From NCBI GenBank assembly GCA_031254035.1, contig JAIRVF010000127.1:1-64000 (forward strand): a stretch of 64,000 bases of DNA, read 5' to 3'. The notes beneath the pieces are model-generated. The model did no database searches, was not told the DNA's origin, and saw only the letters and a program-made list of their open reading frames with translations. Both the position numbers and the translations under genes were made by a program. This DNA comes from Paenibacillus sp. (lineage in GTDB: Bacteria; Bacillota; Bacilli; Paenibacillales; Paenibacillaceae). Below, in pieces: positions 8,466 through 17,909 of the stretch; within the stretch, counting starts at the first letter, position 1; every line of letters begins with the position of its first letter.

Positions 8466-9929
8466 ATGTCTAGCAACACACCCGCGAACTCTTTGCGGCA
8501 GAGCCTGAAAGCCCGTCATATGACGATGATTGCCCTCGGTGGCTCCATCGGTACCGGACTTTTCCTTGCCAGCGGAAGCGCGATTTCCTCCGCGGGTCCA
8601 GGCGGAGCCATCTTGGCTTATTCCGCCATCGGACTCATGGTATATTTCCTCATGACAAGCCTCGGAGAACTGGCGACCTACATGCCTGACTCCGGTTCCT
8701 TCAGCACATACGGCAGCCGCTTTGTCAGTCCAGCCTTCGGTTTTGCGGTCGGCTGGAACTTTTGGTACAACTGGGCTGTCACGATCGCGGCCGAACTTTC
8801 CGCCGCCACAGTCATCATTAAATATTGGTTTCCGAACTCCCCATCGCTCCTATGGAGCTTTCTGTTTTTGGCATTGATGTTCGCCCTTAACGCGCTTTCC
8901 GCCAAGGGATACGGTGAATCAGAATACTGGTTCGCGATTATAAAAATCGTAACGGTCATCTTGTTTTTGGTTCTCGGCATACTGATGATCTTCGGCATTT
9001 TCGGTGGCAAACCCGTCGGTTTTAGCAATTTTAATCTGGGTGGCGGTCCATTCCATGGCGGTTTCTTTGCCTTCATCGGCGTATTTATGGCTGCTGGGTT
9101 CTCCTTCCAAGGCACCGAACTGATCGGTGTTGCTGCGGGGGAAAGTGAAAATCCACGGGAAAACGTACCGCGTGCCATCCGGCAGGTGTTCTGGCGGATT
9201 CTGCTCTTTTACATTCTGGCGATTGTAGTCATCGGATTTCTGGTCCCTTACACGAATCCAAACCTGCTCAAAGCGGATCTGAACAACATCGGCGTCAGCC
9301 CTTTTACGATTGTATTTGAGAAGGCTGGACTTGCTTTTGCCGCTTCCGTCATGAATGCAGTCATCCTGAGCTCCGTGCTCTCTGCCGGCAACTCTGGTAT
9401 GTACTCCTCGACCCGCGTGCTGTATGCGATGGCTAAAAGCGGGTTGGCACCCAGAATACTCAGCAAGGTGAACAGTCGCGGCGTACCAATCAATGCACTG
9501 ATTATGACGTCGTTAGTCGGCATGCTGGCCTTCTTTGCCTCGTTCTTCGGAGACGGCGTAGTTTACAACTGGCTGCTGAACGCTTCAGGGATGTGTGGCT
9601 TTATTAACTGGCTCGGCATAGCCGTTTGCCATTACCGGTTCCGCCGTGCCTTTATCGCGCAGGGGCACTCACTCGACGAGCTCACGTACCGCGCCAAATG
9701 GTTCCCTTTTGGCCCGATCTTGGCGTTTATCTTGTGCATCATCGCGATTGCCGGTCAAAATACCAAGGCCTTCACCGGGTCAAGCATCGACTGGTACAGC
9801 ATTTTGGTATCCTACATTACCGTCCCGCTCTTTCTAATCATCTGGTTCGGCTACAAATGGATTAAAGGCAGCAAACTGATTCCGCTGGAGCAATGTGACT
9901 TGACCACGAATGATCTGGGAAAACGCTAG
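8466..9929 (+). CDS. lysP: lysine-type amino acid permease (APC superfamily)
   Basis: A 487-residue permease with about twelve membrane helices. The N-terminal ARHMTMIALGGSIGTGLFL segment and the later GFSFQGTELIGVAAGES are signatures of the amino acid transporter (AAT) branch to which LysP belongs. Length matches LysP. Substrate is inferred from the lysine riboswitch upstream. I start at ATG 8466, with GAAGGGAAG about ten bases before; the frame is open further upstream into the repeat element, but those codons are non-homologous. A terminator follows at 9941-9996. Confidence 0.88.
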   Translation: MSSNTPANSLRQSLKARHMTMIALGGSIGTGLFLASGSAISSAGPGGAILAYSAIGLMVYFLMTSLGELATYMPDSGSFSTYGSRFVSPAFGFAVGWNFWYNWAVTIAAELSAATVIIKYWFPNSPSLLWSFLFLALMFALNALSAKGYGESEYWFAIIKIVTVILFLVLGILMIFGIFGGKPVGFSNFNLGGGPFHGGFFAFIGVFMAAGFSFQGTELIGVAAGESENPRENVPRAIRQVFWRILLFYILAIVVIGFLVPYTNPNLLKADLNNIGVSPFTIVFEKAGLAFAASVMNAVILSSVLSAGNSGMYSSTRVLYAMAKSGLAPRILSKVNSRGVPINALIMTSLVGMLAFFASFFGDGVVYNWLLNASGMCGFINWLGIAVCHYRFRRAFIAQGHSLDELTYRAKWFPFGPILAFILCIIAIAGQNTKAFTGSSIDWYSILVSYITVPLFLIIWFGYKWIKGSKLIPLEQCDLTTNDLGKR

Positions 9930-9940
9930 TTATTAAATAA

Positions 9941-9996
9941 AAAAGGTCCTTTCTGGGCTGCTTGCCGCAGTTCAGAAGGGACCTTCTTCTTTTTTA
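9941..9996. terminator. bidirectional terminator after lysP
   Basis: Complementary arms AAGGTCC...TTCTG and CAGAA.GGACCTT have an A-run before and a T-rich run after. It separates the convergent lysP and transglutaminase-like genes. Confidence 0.8.
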
Positions 9997-10001
9997 CCAT
10001 A

Positions 10002-11144
10002 TTATTTCCACGTGACGTACACCCGTAAATCTTTCGTTTCATCAAGCTCGCTTTCCACGTATGAGATGGAATTGATCCCGAGCCGATACAAACCCTGTAG
10101 ATCATCCATCAGATTCACATGGCTGCCATGGTAGCGGAACAGCAAAGATTGCTCGCCCTGCTTAATTACAGCCTTGACCTTGGTTCTCAGCTTCGAGCTG
10201 GAATTCACGATTTCCGAAGAATCATAAAGCTGGTATTCAAGCTCGATCTTGAGCTTCTTGTAAAAGCTTTGCATCCCATCATTCCGGCTTATTAATTTCG
10301 TCATCGTATCCCGGTAAAGCGTGTTTGCCAACGGGTAGCTTTTCGTCCAGTTGTGATCTTTTTTCATCTGCACGTCGGTGCGAAGGTAGTAGTTGATTCC
10401 GACCTCCCCCGTCTTGTCCGGAGCCGGGTCGTCCCAAGTTGTGTCAAGATGGTACCACTTGCCATCCAAAAGCACCAGGTTCCACGCATGAAGCTGGCTA
10501 ATTCCCGTATCCCGCGGAGCTGCCGTCCCTTCCACGATCAAGTTCTTAATTCCTGCATCCTTAAGCATCTTATAGGTAAGAAGGGAGTATCCCTGGCACA
10601 CAGCCTTGCCAGAGCTCAGACCGTCATAGGCCGTATAATTCCGCAGCGAATCATCGTATTTCAAGTGAAGTACGACCCAGTCATGGATCACCTTGATTTT
10701 CTCATGATCATTCATCCCCGGCTTGATGATATCATCCAGGATACTTCGAACACGCTTGGAGACATATGCTGTCTGATCAGCCGTTTCCCGGTAACTCAAC
10801 TGTACGTTCACATTTGCCGACTTCGTGTTTCCACTGTAGGAATATCCATAGCTCTCTATGGTGTAATTCATGTACGGGTCGCTTTCAAGCACCTGCTCCA
10901 ATGCCTTTTTCAGCTGTCCCTTCAATTGGTCGGTCTTCCCTTGGTAAATAAACTGGACTTGACTAAGCCTCTGGTTTATGGAACTCAGCAGCATTTTTTG
11001 AAGTTCTTGGTCGGTCCTGACCACGTTCGCACCGGATGTCGTGGAGGCATATACCATCTCCCAATCAATTCCAGGGGGTACCACCGCTGCGATGAGCGTA
11101 CCAACCAGCACGACCTTAGCCACCGATATGCGCTTCCATCTCAT
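10002..11144 (-). CDS. secreted transglutaminase-like (cysteine-protease fold) protein
   Basis: A 380-residue protein with a signal peptide (MRWKRISVAKVVLVGTLIAA, cleavage likely near the ASTTSGA). The transglutaminase core spans residues ~145-240 with catalytic Cys183 (GKAVCQGYS), His219 (QLHAWNLV) and Asp234 (HLDTTWDDP). The first third is a helical region with many Gln and Lys. I chose the ATG at 11144 because GGGAGG lies seven bases before it. Bacterial members are peptidases or wall-associated crosslinkers; the substrate is unknown. It is monocistronic. Confidence 0.85.
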   Translation of the reverse strand: MRWKRISVAKVVLVGTLIAAVVPPGIDWEMVYASTTSGANVVRTDQELQKMLLSSINQRLSQVQFIYQGKTDQLKGQLKKALEQVLESDPYMNYTIESYGYSYSGNTKSANVNVQLSYRETADQTAYVSKRVRSILDDIIKPGMNDHEKIKVIHDWVVLHLKYDDSLRNYTAYDGLSSGKAVCQGYSLLTYKMLKDAGIKNLIVEGTAAPRDTGISQLHAWNLVLLDGKWYHLDTTWDDPAPDKTGEVGINYYLRTDVQMKKDHNWTKSYPLANTLYRDTMTKLISRNDGMQSFYKKLKIELEYQLYDSSEIVNSSSKLRTKVKAVIKQGEQSLLFRYHGSHVNLMDDLQGLYRLGINSISYVESELDETKDLRVYVTWK

Positions 11145-11526
11145 ACCGTACCCTCCCTTCTCCAAAATAGGCATTGTCCGTTCAAATCATGCAGCCGGTT
11201 TTTAGCCCTTCGCAATGACTCTATTCCCGGGTTAAAACATATATGACTTATTACGAAAAATCAACTCAAATGTATCGGCCAAACTGCCGATTTACAAAAC
11301 GAGCTGCGCATTCCGCGATTTGCTCCCAGTTCCTGAATTAAGGGTATCTTTTCCCCCTTTAAAATAATTCGCAAGTATGTATCATTTTCCCTTCTGTGAC
11401 CTGCCAAAATCTAAGGGACTTGGACTTAAATTTGCAACATTTTTTCGGCTATTTTTACGGAAATTTCCGGTGTGTTTCGGTATAATAGATATTGCTTGTG
11501 ATTTTAGTCATATCCATACCTATGAA
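11145..11526. other. intergenic region, divergent promoters
   Basis: About 380 bases between divergent genes. A clear TATAAT at 11481-11486 precedes the small membrane-protein gene; its -35 is weak. I see no repeat, riboswitch or additional credible frame. Confidence 0.4.
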
Positions 11527-11739
11527 ATGGAGCGAATGTCCGTGACTTACGTGGATACTACCAATATAAACTTAGAAATGTTCGTTACAGTGTTGTTGTT
11601 TCTGATTGTCATTGCTCCCCTCTTCAGCCTGGCAATTCTCCGGTTTTTTCAGGGCAAGAAAAAAGCAGGGGCACTGCTGATCCTTTCCGGCGTGGCTGTC
11701 TACGTGGTATTTCAGGTGATTATGAAAATGTTTTTTTGA
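11527..11739 (+). CDS. small two-helix membrane protein of unknown function
   Basis: About 70 residues with two hydrophobic helices (FVTVLLFLIVIAPLFSLAIL and ALLILSGVAVYVVFQVI) separated by a basic FFQGKKKAG loop. The exact start is uncertain: ATG 11527, ATG 11536 or GTG 11542 are all in frame, and the GGAG near 11529 best suits the GTG. A consensus -10 lies 40 bases upstream. No family recognised. A strong hairpin follows at 11773. Confidence 0.6.
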   Translation: MERMSVTYVDTTNINLEMFVTVLLFLIVIAPLFSLAILRFFQGKKKAGALLILSGVAVYVVFQVIMKMFF

Positions 11740-11772
11740 TTAAAGACTGAGCTGGTCGACTTCTCATATACT

Positions 11773-11805
11773 AAGGAGGCAGTGTCCATAGGACACTGCC
11801 TCCTC
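11773..11805. terminator. perfect hairpin between convergent genes
   Basis: AGGAGGCAGTGTCC and GGACACTGCCTCCT flank a three-base loop. The T-run is weak, so it is a likely but not classical terminator for the small membrane gene and the opposing glutaredoxin gene. Confidence 0.6.
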
Positions 11806-11870
11806 ATTATACGTGCCGATATCACCGGCTGCTGCTGATCATTATAAATGATATATCGGTGCAGTCATGC

Positions 11871-12107
11871 TTAAGCCTGCTCACTCAAATATTTTTCGAA
11901 CTGCAGTTTGTTCATTCCAAGAATGCGATGCTCGCCAATGACGGTTACAGGAACAGCACGCATCCCCATATCCCATACCTGCTGAGCGAAATCATCATTT
12001 TGCTCAATGTTGCGTTCTTCGTAATTTACGCCCTTTTCTGCCAAATATCCTTTAACCTGACGGCAATGCGGGCAGTTGGTGCTTGTATACACGATGACTT
12101 TTTCCAT
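11871..12107 (-). CDS. glutaredoxin-like thiol-disulfide oxidoreductase
   Basis: A 78-residue thioredoxin-fold protein with active-site CPHC at residues 12-15 and the cis-Pro context RAVPVTVIG. Size and motif place it in the glutaredoxin/NrdH-like group. It reduces disulfides or mixed disulfides in the cytoplasm. The thioredoxin reductase gene trxB lies just upstream on the same strand, about 110 bases away, so this redoxin may be recycled by TrxB, as NrdH-type proteins are. The CPHC site is unusual for NrdH (CVQC), so the exact partner is open. Confidence 0.85.
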   Translation of the reverse strand: MEKVIVYTSTNCPHCRQVKGYLAEKGVNYEERNIEQNDDFAQQVWDMGMRAVPVTVIGEHRILGMNKLQFEKYLSEQA

Positions 12108-12163
12108 GATGATTCACCCCGTTGTTAACTATGATTTATAAACTTGTTTTTTACATTGTGCTT

Positions 12164-12193
12164 GTGCGAGGTGGCCGCTGCAGTTACGGATCG
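12164..12193 (+). repeat. 30-bp fragment of a dispersed repeat
   Basis: This stretch (GTGCGAGGTGGCCGCTGC onwards) matches 44210-44239 at all but three positions. It is the short end of the longer repeat described there. Confidence 0.6.
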
Positions 12194-12219
12194 ATGTTGA
12201 GCCTCATTTATAAATATAA

Positions 12220-13161
12220 TTAATGAACGGCCGCGTGATGCTCAAGGCTCTCAATATACTTTTCGCAGTCCATTGCTGCCATACATCCGCTGCCTGCTGC
12301 CGTAATCGCCTGTCTGTAACGAGTATCCTGAACGTCACCGCAAGCGAAAACTCCCGGAATGTTGGTCTCCGAGGTTCCCGGTTGGACCATGATATATCCG
12401 TTAGTATCGGTTGTGATTTGTCCGCCAAGGAAGCCGGTGTTCGGATGGTGGCCGATAGCTACAAATACGCCGCTCGCTTCGATCAATTCCTCTTCGCCGG
12501 TTTCGTTGTTCAGCACTTTCAGACCTTTCACGCCGCGGTCATCAGCGACAACCTGGGCTGGAGTACGATTAAGCGCCCATTCAACCTTCTCGTTGCTGCG
12601 TACGCGGTCCTGCATGATTTTCGAGCCGCGCAATTCGGAACGGCGGTGTACCAAAGTCACTTTCGATGCAAAACGGGTCAGGAAGCCCGCTTCTTCAAGC
12701 GCTGAATCGCCGCCGCCGACAACAACGATCTCCTTGCCGCGGAAAAAGAAGCCATCGCAGGTTGCACAAGTGCTGACCCCGCGTCCGACATTCTCCTGCT
12801 CGCCCGGAATGCCAAGATATTTGGCCGTTGCGCCAGTCGAAATGATCAGAGTTTCGGTTTCGAGCTGTCCCATGCCTTCCACATCAAGCTTAAATGGACG
12901 ACCGCTAAGCTGGGCACTGTTCACCCAGCCTGTACGGAACTCAGCTCCGAATCGTTCAGCCTGTTTACGCATATTATCCATCAATTCCGGTCCCATAATT
13001 CCTTCAGGAAATCCCGGAAAATTCTCTACTTCTGTGGTGGTGGTAAGTTGTCCGCCGGGTTGTGGCCCTTCGATAATGAGCGGATTCAAGTTAGCACGTG
13101 CTAGATAAATGGCTGCGGTAAGTCCCGCAGGTCCTGTACCAATAATTACGGATTTATACAT
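12220..13161 (-). CDS. trxB: thioredoxin-disulfide reductase
   Basis: A 314-residue flavoprotein that passes NADPH electrons via FAD to thioredoxin. The FAD motif GTGPAGLTAA is at residues 8-17, redox cysteines are in CATC at 132-135, an NADPH motif GGGDSALEEA follows and a C-terminal GVFACGDVQDTRYRQA closes the FAD site. I start at ATG 13161, with GGAGGG close before it; the longer frame to 13197 lacks a site. It is followed by a glutaredoxin-like gene. A Fur/PerR-like box lies ~95 bases upstream. Confidence 0.96.
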   Translation of the reverse strand: MYKSVIIGTGPAGLTAAIYLARANLNPLIIEGPQPGGQLTTTTEVENFPGFPEGIMGPELMDNMRKQAERFGAEFRTGWVNSAQLSGRPFKLDVEGMGQLETETLIISTGATAKYLGIPGEQENVGRGVSTCATCDGFFFRGKEIVVVGGGDSALEEAGFLTRFASKVTLVHRRSELRGSKIMQDRVRSNEKVEWALNRTPAQVVADDRGVKGLKVLNNETGEEELIEASGVFVAIGHHPNTGFLGGQITTDTNGYIMVQPGTSETNIPGVFACGDVQDTRYRQAITAAGSGCMAAMDCEKYIESLEHHAAVH

Positions 13162-13254
13162 ATGATTCCCTCCAAGCTCCCAGTGCCCGGAAAGCAAGTC
13201 CGCATAAGCCGGACATAACCAGGATTATTTTTTTAATTTGGAATAACTATTATT

Positions 13255-13269
13255 TAATAATAATTATCA
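13255..13269 (-). promoter_or_regulatory. Fur/PerR-like box upstream of trxB
   Basis: On the minus strand TGATAATTATTATTA differs at one defined position from the 7-1-7 Fur consensus TGATAATNATTATCA and at two from the PerR consensus TTATAATNATTATAA. It lies in an AT-rich stretch about 95 bases before the trxB start. Which regulator binds is an inference. Confidence 0.45.
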
Positions 13270-13420
13270 TATAATTGAACACTTATGTCAATAGCACAAG
13301 TATACATGGGTTCAGGCCGATTGTTAACATTTAAAATTTGTTCTTACATATGGGGACAACAAGAAGCTTAGGGGTTGGACCTAAGCGTGTGCCGGATTGT
13401 ACTACTTTTCATTTTCATAA

Positions 13421-13458
13421 GAAAAAGGGAACTCCGAACAGATCGTCCGAAATTCCCT
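13421..13458 (-). terminator. terminator of the P1B ATPase gene
   Basis: On the minus strand an AGGGAATTTCGG arm pairs with CGGAGTTCCCT, followed by TTTTTC. It sits just after the ATPase stop. Confidence 0.7.
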
Positions 13459-13469
13459 ATCAAGTACAT

Positions 13470-15437
13470 TTATCTTAACAACCGCAATGCATTCAAAATA
13501 ACAAGGATTGTACTGCCTTCATGACCCACCACACCAAACGGTAGAGCGATTCCCGCCACGAAGTTGGTTGTCATCAGCAGAACAATAACGGTAATCGCAA
13601 AAGTCATATTCTGCTTCACGATCCGACGCGCACGGCGGGCGAGACTGATCGTGCTAGCAATCTCCTCGATGTTATCGTTCATCAGAACGACATCCGCAAC
13701 CTCCAGCGCCGTACCGCTGCCGCTCATTCCCATGCCCATGCCTACCGTTGCTGTGGCGAGCGCTGGCGCATCATTTACACCGTCACCAACCATAACGACA
13801 TGCCCATGTTCTTCACGCAGCCGTTTCACATACTCCACCTTTTCTTCCGGAAGCAGGTCGGAATAAATATAATCGACACCAATGTGCCGTCCAATCGCCT
13901 GCGCCGTTTCGCTCCGATCCCCAGTCAGCATAGCTACCTTGACACCGATAGCTTGCAGCTTTTGCACCGCAGCCACAGCTTGCGGACGTATAACATCCTG
14001 CAGGCCGATTAGTCCGACTATGCGCTCACCTTCCAAAATCAGCGACACGGTTTTTCCTTCTCCGCCCAGACGGCTGCGCTGCTCTTTCCAATAAGCTGTT
14101 TCCTCACTTTGCTCCATCTGATCCAGCACATCCGTCTTGCCGATCCGCCAATTTCTCCCGTCTACCCTACCTTCCATACCCCAGCCAGTAACGGATGTTA
14201 CAGATTCTGCGGAGAGCAATTTCAGGTTCTCAGCTTCAGCTTTACGGACAATCGCCTTAGCAAGCGGATGCTCCGACAACTGTTCGATTGATGCGATAAT
14301 AGCAAGCAGTTCTTGGCTGTCGTAACCATCTACGGCAATTAAGTCCGTTACTACCGGTTCTCCTGCGGTCAGCGTTCCTGTTTTATCAAAAGCAACAACA
14401 GAGGTCAAAGCCATATTCTCCATATGGGCCCCGCCTTTAAACAGGATACCGCGGCGGGCGCGGTTGGAAATCGCCGAAAGCAAAGGCGGCATAATCGAAG
14501 CAACAAGCGCGCAAGGTGAAGCAACAACCAAAAATACCATGGCTTTATAAAAAGATGATCCAAAGCTCCAACCAAATATAAATGGAGAAGCAAAAATGAT
14601 GACCAGGGTGACCGCGACAACGACCAGGGCATAGATCGCTTCGAAACGCTTCATGAAACGTTCGGACTGCGGAACCTCATTTTCCGCTTCTTCCACCATA
14701 CGGATGATTTTCGCAAAGATGGTTGCGTCTGCTGATTTTGTTACTTCTACATACAGTACGCCTTCTCCATTCAGTGTACCAGCAAATACTTCGTCACCTT
14801 GGACTTTATCTACAGGAACGGACTCGCCGGTAATGGAGGCTTGGTTAACTGACGAAAAACCTTTTTTGATCATGCCGTCAGATGGAATCAATTCACCTGG
14901 TTTAACGAGAATCAGATCCTTGACCTTCAATTCATCAATGGGAACGACCGTCATTTTCCCGTCTTCAATCCGGGTCGCAAGCTCCGGCTTCAGCGCCATC
15001 AGAGACGAAATATCTTTCTTGCTCCGCTCCATGGTGTAACTCTCAAGCGCACCACTTAGAGCAAAGATAAAGATCAGCATCGCTCCTTCGCTCCAATACC
15101 CGATGCTGGCGGCGCCTATCGCTGCAGCGACCATGAGCAGATTCACATCCAGCTCCCGTTCCTTGATTAGCGTCTCTACGCCTTCCTTGGCCTTAAGCCA
15201 TCCTCCAGCTGCATAAGACAAAATATACAAAATGATTGAAATCAGAGGGGAAGCATAACTTACAGCCCATCCGCTAAGCATAAGCACGCCGCTGAGAATG
15301 GCAGCCTGCATTTCAGAGTTCCGCAGTATACTCCGTATATCCATACGTTTCTTACGATGAGGGTTCGGAGTTTTATCACTGCCGGATACTGAATTTTCTT
15401 TAAGGATTTCTGCCTGCATATTTTGTACTTTTTCCAT
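13470..15437 (-). CDS. pfeT: P1B-4-type metal-efflux ATPase (PfeT/ZosA type)
   Basis: A 655-residue P-type ATPase. The phosphorylation motif DKTGTLT starts at Asp351 and the hinge MVGDGVNDAPAL is near residue 560. The membrane metal site is SPC (307-309) rather than CPC, and HEGST is at 639-643 in the last helix; SPC plus HEG(S/G)T defines the P1B-4 group. There is no N-terminal metal-binding domain. Bacillus PfeT (once ZosA) of this group exports ferrous iron and is controlled by PerR/Fur. I start at ATG 15437 with GAGGAAGGTG before it. A Fur-like box at 15558-15572 supports an iron role; zinc or cobalt remain possible. Confidence 0.88.
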   Translation of the reverse strand: MEKVQNMQAEILKENSVSGSDKTPNPHRKKRMDIRSILRNSEMQAAILSGVLMLSGWAVSYASPLISIILYILSYAAGGWLKAKEGVETLIKERELDVNLLMVAAAIGAASIGYWSEGAMLIFIFALSGALESYTMERSKKDISSLMALKPELATRIEDGKMTVVPIDELKVKDLILVKPGELIPSDGMIKKGFSSVNQASITGESVPVDKVQGDEVFAGTLNGEGVLYVEVTKSADATIFAKIIRMVEEAENEVPQSERFMKRFEAIYALVVVAVTLVIIFASPFIFGWSFGSSFYKAMVFLVVASPCALVASIMPPLLSAISNRARRGILFKGGAHMENMALTSVVAFDKTGTLTAGEPVVTDLIAVDGYDSQELLAIIASIEQLSEHPLAKAIVRKAEAENLKLLSAESVTSVTGWGMEGRVDGRNWRIGKTDVLDQMEQSEETAYWKEQRSRLGGEGKTVSLILEGERIVGLIGLQDVIRPQAVAAVQKLQAIGVKVAMLTGDRSETAQAIGRHIGVDYIYSDLLPEEKVEYVKRLREEHGHVVMVGDGVNDAPALATATVGMGMGMSGSGTALEVADVVLMNDNIEEIASTISLARRARRIVKQNMTFAITVIVLLMTTNFVAGIALPFGVVGHEGSTILVILNALRLLR

Positions 15438-15557
15438 CGTATTCACCTTCCTCAATTGAGAATGAAAAACATTATTATTACCCTTAAAACAGCACATGCT
15501 GCTCCGGAACCAGCCGGGGCAGCATGTTTAAGACTTGGACGTTTAACGTCGTCCTAT

Positions 15558-15572
15558 TGAGAATGATAATCG
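15558..15572 (-). promoter_or_regulatory. Fur-like box upstream of pfeT
   Basis: On the minus strand CGATTATCATTCTCA agrees with the 7-1-7 Fur consensus at 11 of 14 defined positions. Its right half, CATTCTCAATT-like, recurs at 15455-15465 next to the ribosome site, so there may be two half-sites. The rest of the 440-bp gap between pfeT and the Xre gene holds only the Xre promoter. Confidence 0.45.
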
Positions 15573-15817
15573 TTTTTGTACTTATGCAATAGTTTTTCCT
15601 ATACGCAAAATTACAATCGTATTATATGCCAATGCGAAAAAAAAGTAAACCAATTACAAGCTAAATGATAAAAACTGGATATAAAAAAATTAAAATTTCC
15701 ACATCTGCCTTTATAAAGTCTACCCCGATGAGGTTCTTTGTATCCGTTCAAATGATGGTGACTGCAAAAAAACAGCCGGATGCTTCAGCATCTCGGCGCC
15801 TAAATGACCACATTATA

Positions 15818-15847
15818 TTGACAGAATATCCCTATGTAAAGTAGATT
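15818..15847 (+). promoter_or_regulatory. promoter of the Xre/membrane protein pair
   Basis: A perfect TTGACA is followed by an 18-base spacer and TAGATT. The -10 and the start region are covered by the two palindromes at 15836-15867, as in a self-repressed promoter. Confidence 0.55.
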
Positions 15848-15867
15848 TTACGTAAAGTCAACTTTAC
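15836..15867 (+). promoter_or_regulatory. tandem palindromic operators
   Basis: Two abutting 16-bp dyads: GTAAAGTAGATTTTAC (one mismatch between arms) and GTAAAGTCAACTTTAC (perfect 7-bp arms). They overlap the -10 element, which is the expected position for binding by the Xre product of the next gene. Confidence 0.6.
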
Positions 15868-15892
15868 AAGTAGATTGGCGGTGGGGACTGAT

Positions 15893-16102
15893 TTGAAAAC
15901 ACGAATCCGGGAAAAACGAACGGCCTGGAACATGACGCAGGAAGAGCTTGCCGCGCGGCTGCATGTATCCAGACAAACCGTCATCTCACTGGAAAATAAC
16001 AAGTACAAACCTTCTTTGGTGCTGGCCCATAAACTTGCTCAGATTTTTGAATGCCAGATGGAGGATCTATTTATTTTTGAAGGGGATGAAAACATTGAGT
16101 AA
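15893..16102 (+). CDS. Xre/Cro-type HTH regulator
   Basis: A 69-residue DNA-binding protein that is almost only the HTH_3 domain: IREKRTAWNMTQEELAARL, then the recognition segment HVSRQTVISLENNKYKPS. It resembles the short YgzD/YozG regulators that go with a membrane protein gene. The start is TTG 15893 behind GGTGGGG; an upstream in-frame TTG has no better site. It overlaps the next gene, and the two tandem dyads over its own promoter suggest autorepression. Confidence 0.85.
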   Translation: MKTRIREKRTAWNMTQEELAARLHVSRQTVISLENNKYKPSLVLAHKLAQIFECQMEDLFIFEGDENIE

Positions 16103-16409
16103 TCAGCTGGTAAATGCACTCTATGGATTAGGCGGGCTTCTCTTCGGTGTTGCAGTGCACATCGTTTTGCAAATCGTATCTAGGCGGAAAAGAAAAAAAG
16201 AGCATTGGTTCGATGAACGCTATCAGCATATTACAAGTCATGCGAAAGCGGTGGCGTGGAACTCAACATCCATTGCTATAGTTGTCGCCTGGGCGCTTAT
16301 TATTGTTTTCGAAGGGATTTCCTTGCCTTTTTTCCTGATGACCGGAGTGTACGTTCTTCATAATATGTCTTATCTTTGTTCCAGCGTTTATTACTCCAAT
16401 CGGAATTAG
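16095..16409 (+). CDS. small membrane protein paired with Xre regulator (DUF2178-like)
   Basis: About 104 residues with three hydrophobic stretches (LYGLGGLLFGVAVHIVLQIV, SIAIVVAWALIIVFEGISL, FFLMTGVYVLHNMSYLCS) and a basic RRKRKKEHWFDER loop with an aromatic DERY-like element. The start is taken as TTG 16095, eight bases after AAGGGG; ATG 16086 abuts that site. It overlaps the Xre gene by eight bases and is cotranscribed. Xre plus short membrane protein pairs of this kind are common; the role is unknown, with the membrane partner possibly sensing a signal for the regulator. Confidence 0.65.
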   Translation: MSNQLVNALYGLGGLLFGVAVHIVLQIVSRRKRKKEHWFDERYQHITSHAKAVAWNSTSIAIVVAWALIIVFEGISLPFFLMTGVYVLHNMSYLCSSVYYSNRN

Positions 16410-16438
16410 CCATTAATATTCGGCTCAATCCTCAAAAA

Positions 16439-16473
16439 GAAAGAAACCGCTCCATTTGGAACGGTTTCTTTAC
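16439..16473. terminator. bidirectional terminator
   Basis: AAAGAAACCG and CGGTTTCTTT arms enclose a further short pairing. It separates the convergent membrane-protein gene and metY. Confidence 0.85.
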
Positions 16474-16490
16474 ATATAAGAGATAAATGA

Positions 16491-17801
<1,311 letters not shown>

Positions 17802-17909
17802 TCACACGGAATAATCGTTTCAGCGTGATTTTTCCATATTCTCTCACACTTCACAACGTTTGAAAAGGTAAAAATAATCATTCCTATTAAAATAGTCTGA
17901 TTTAGTGAA

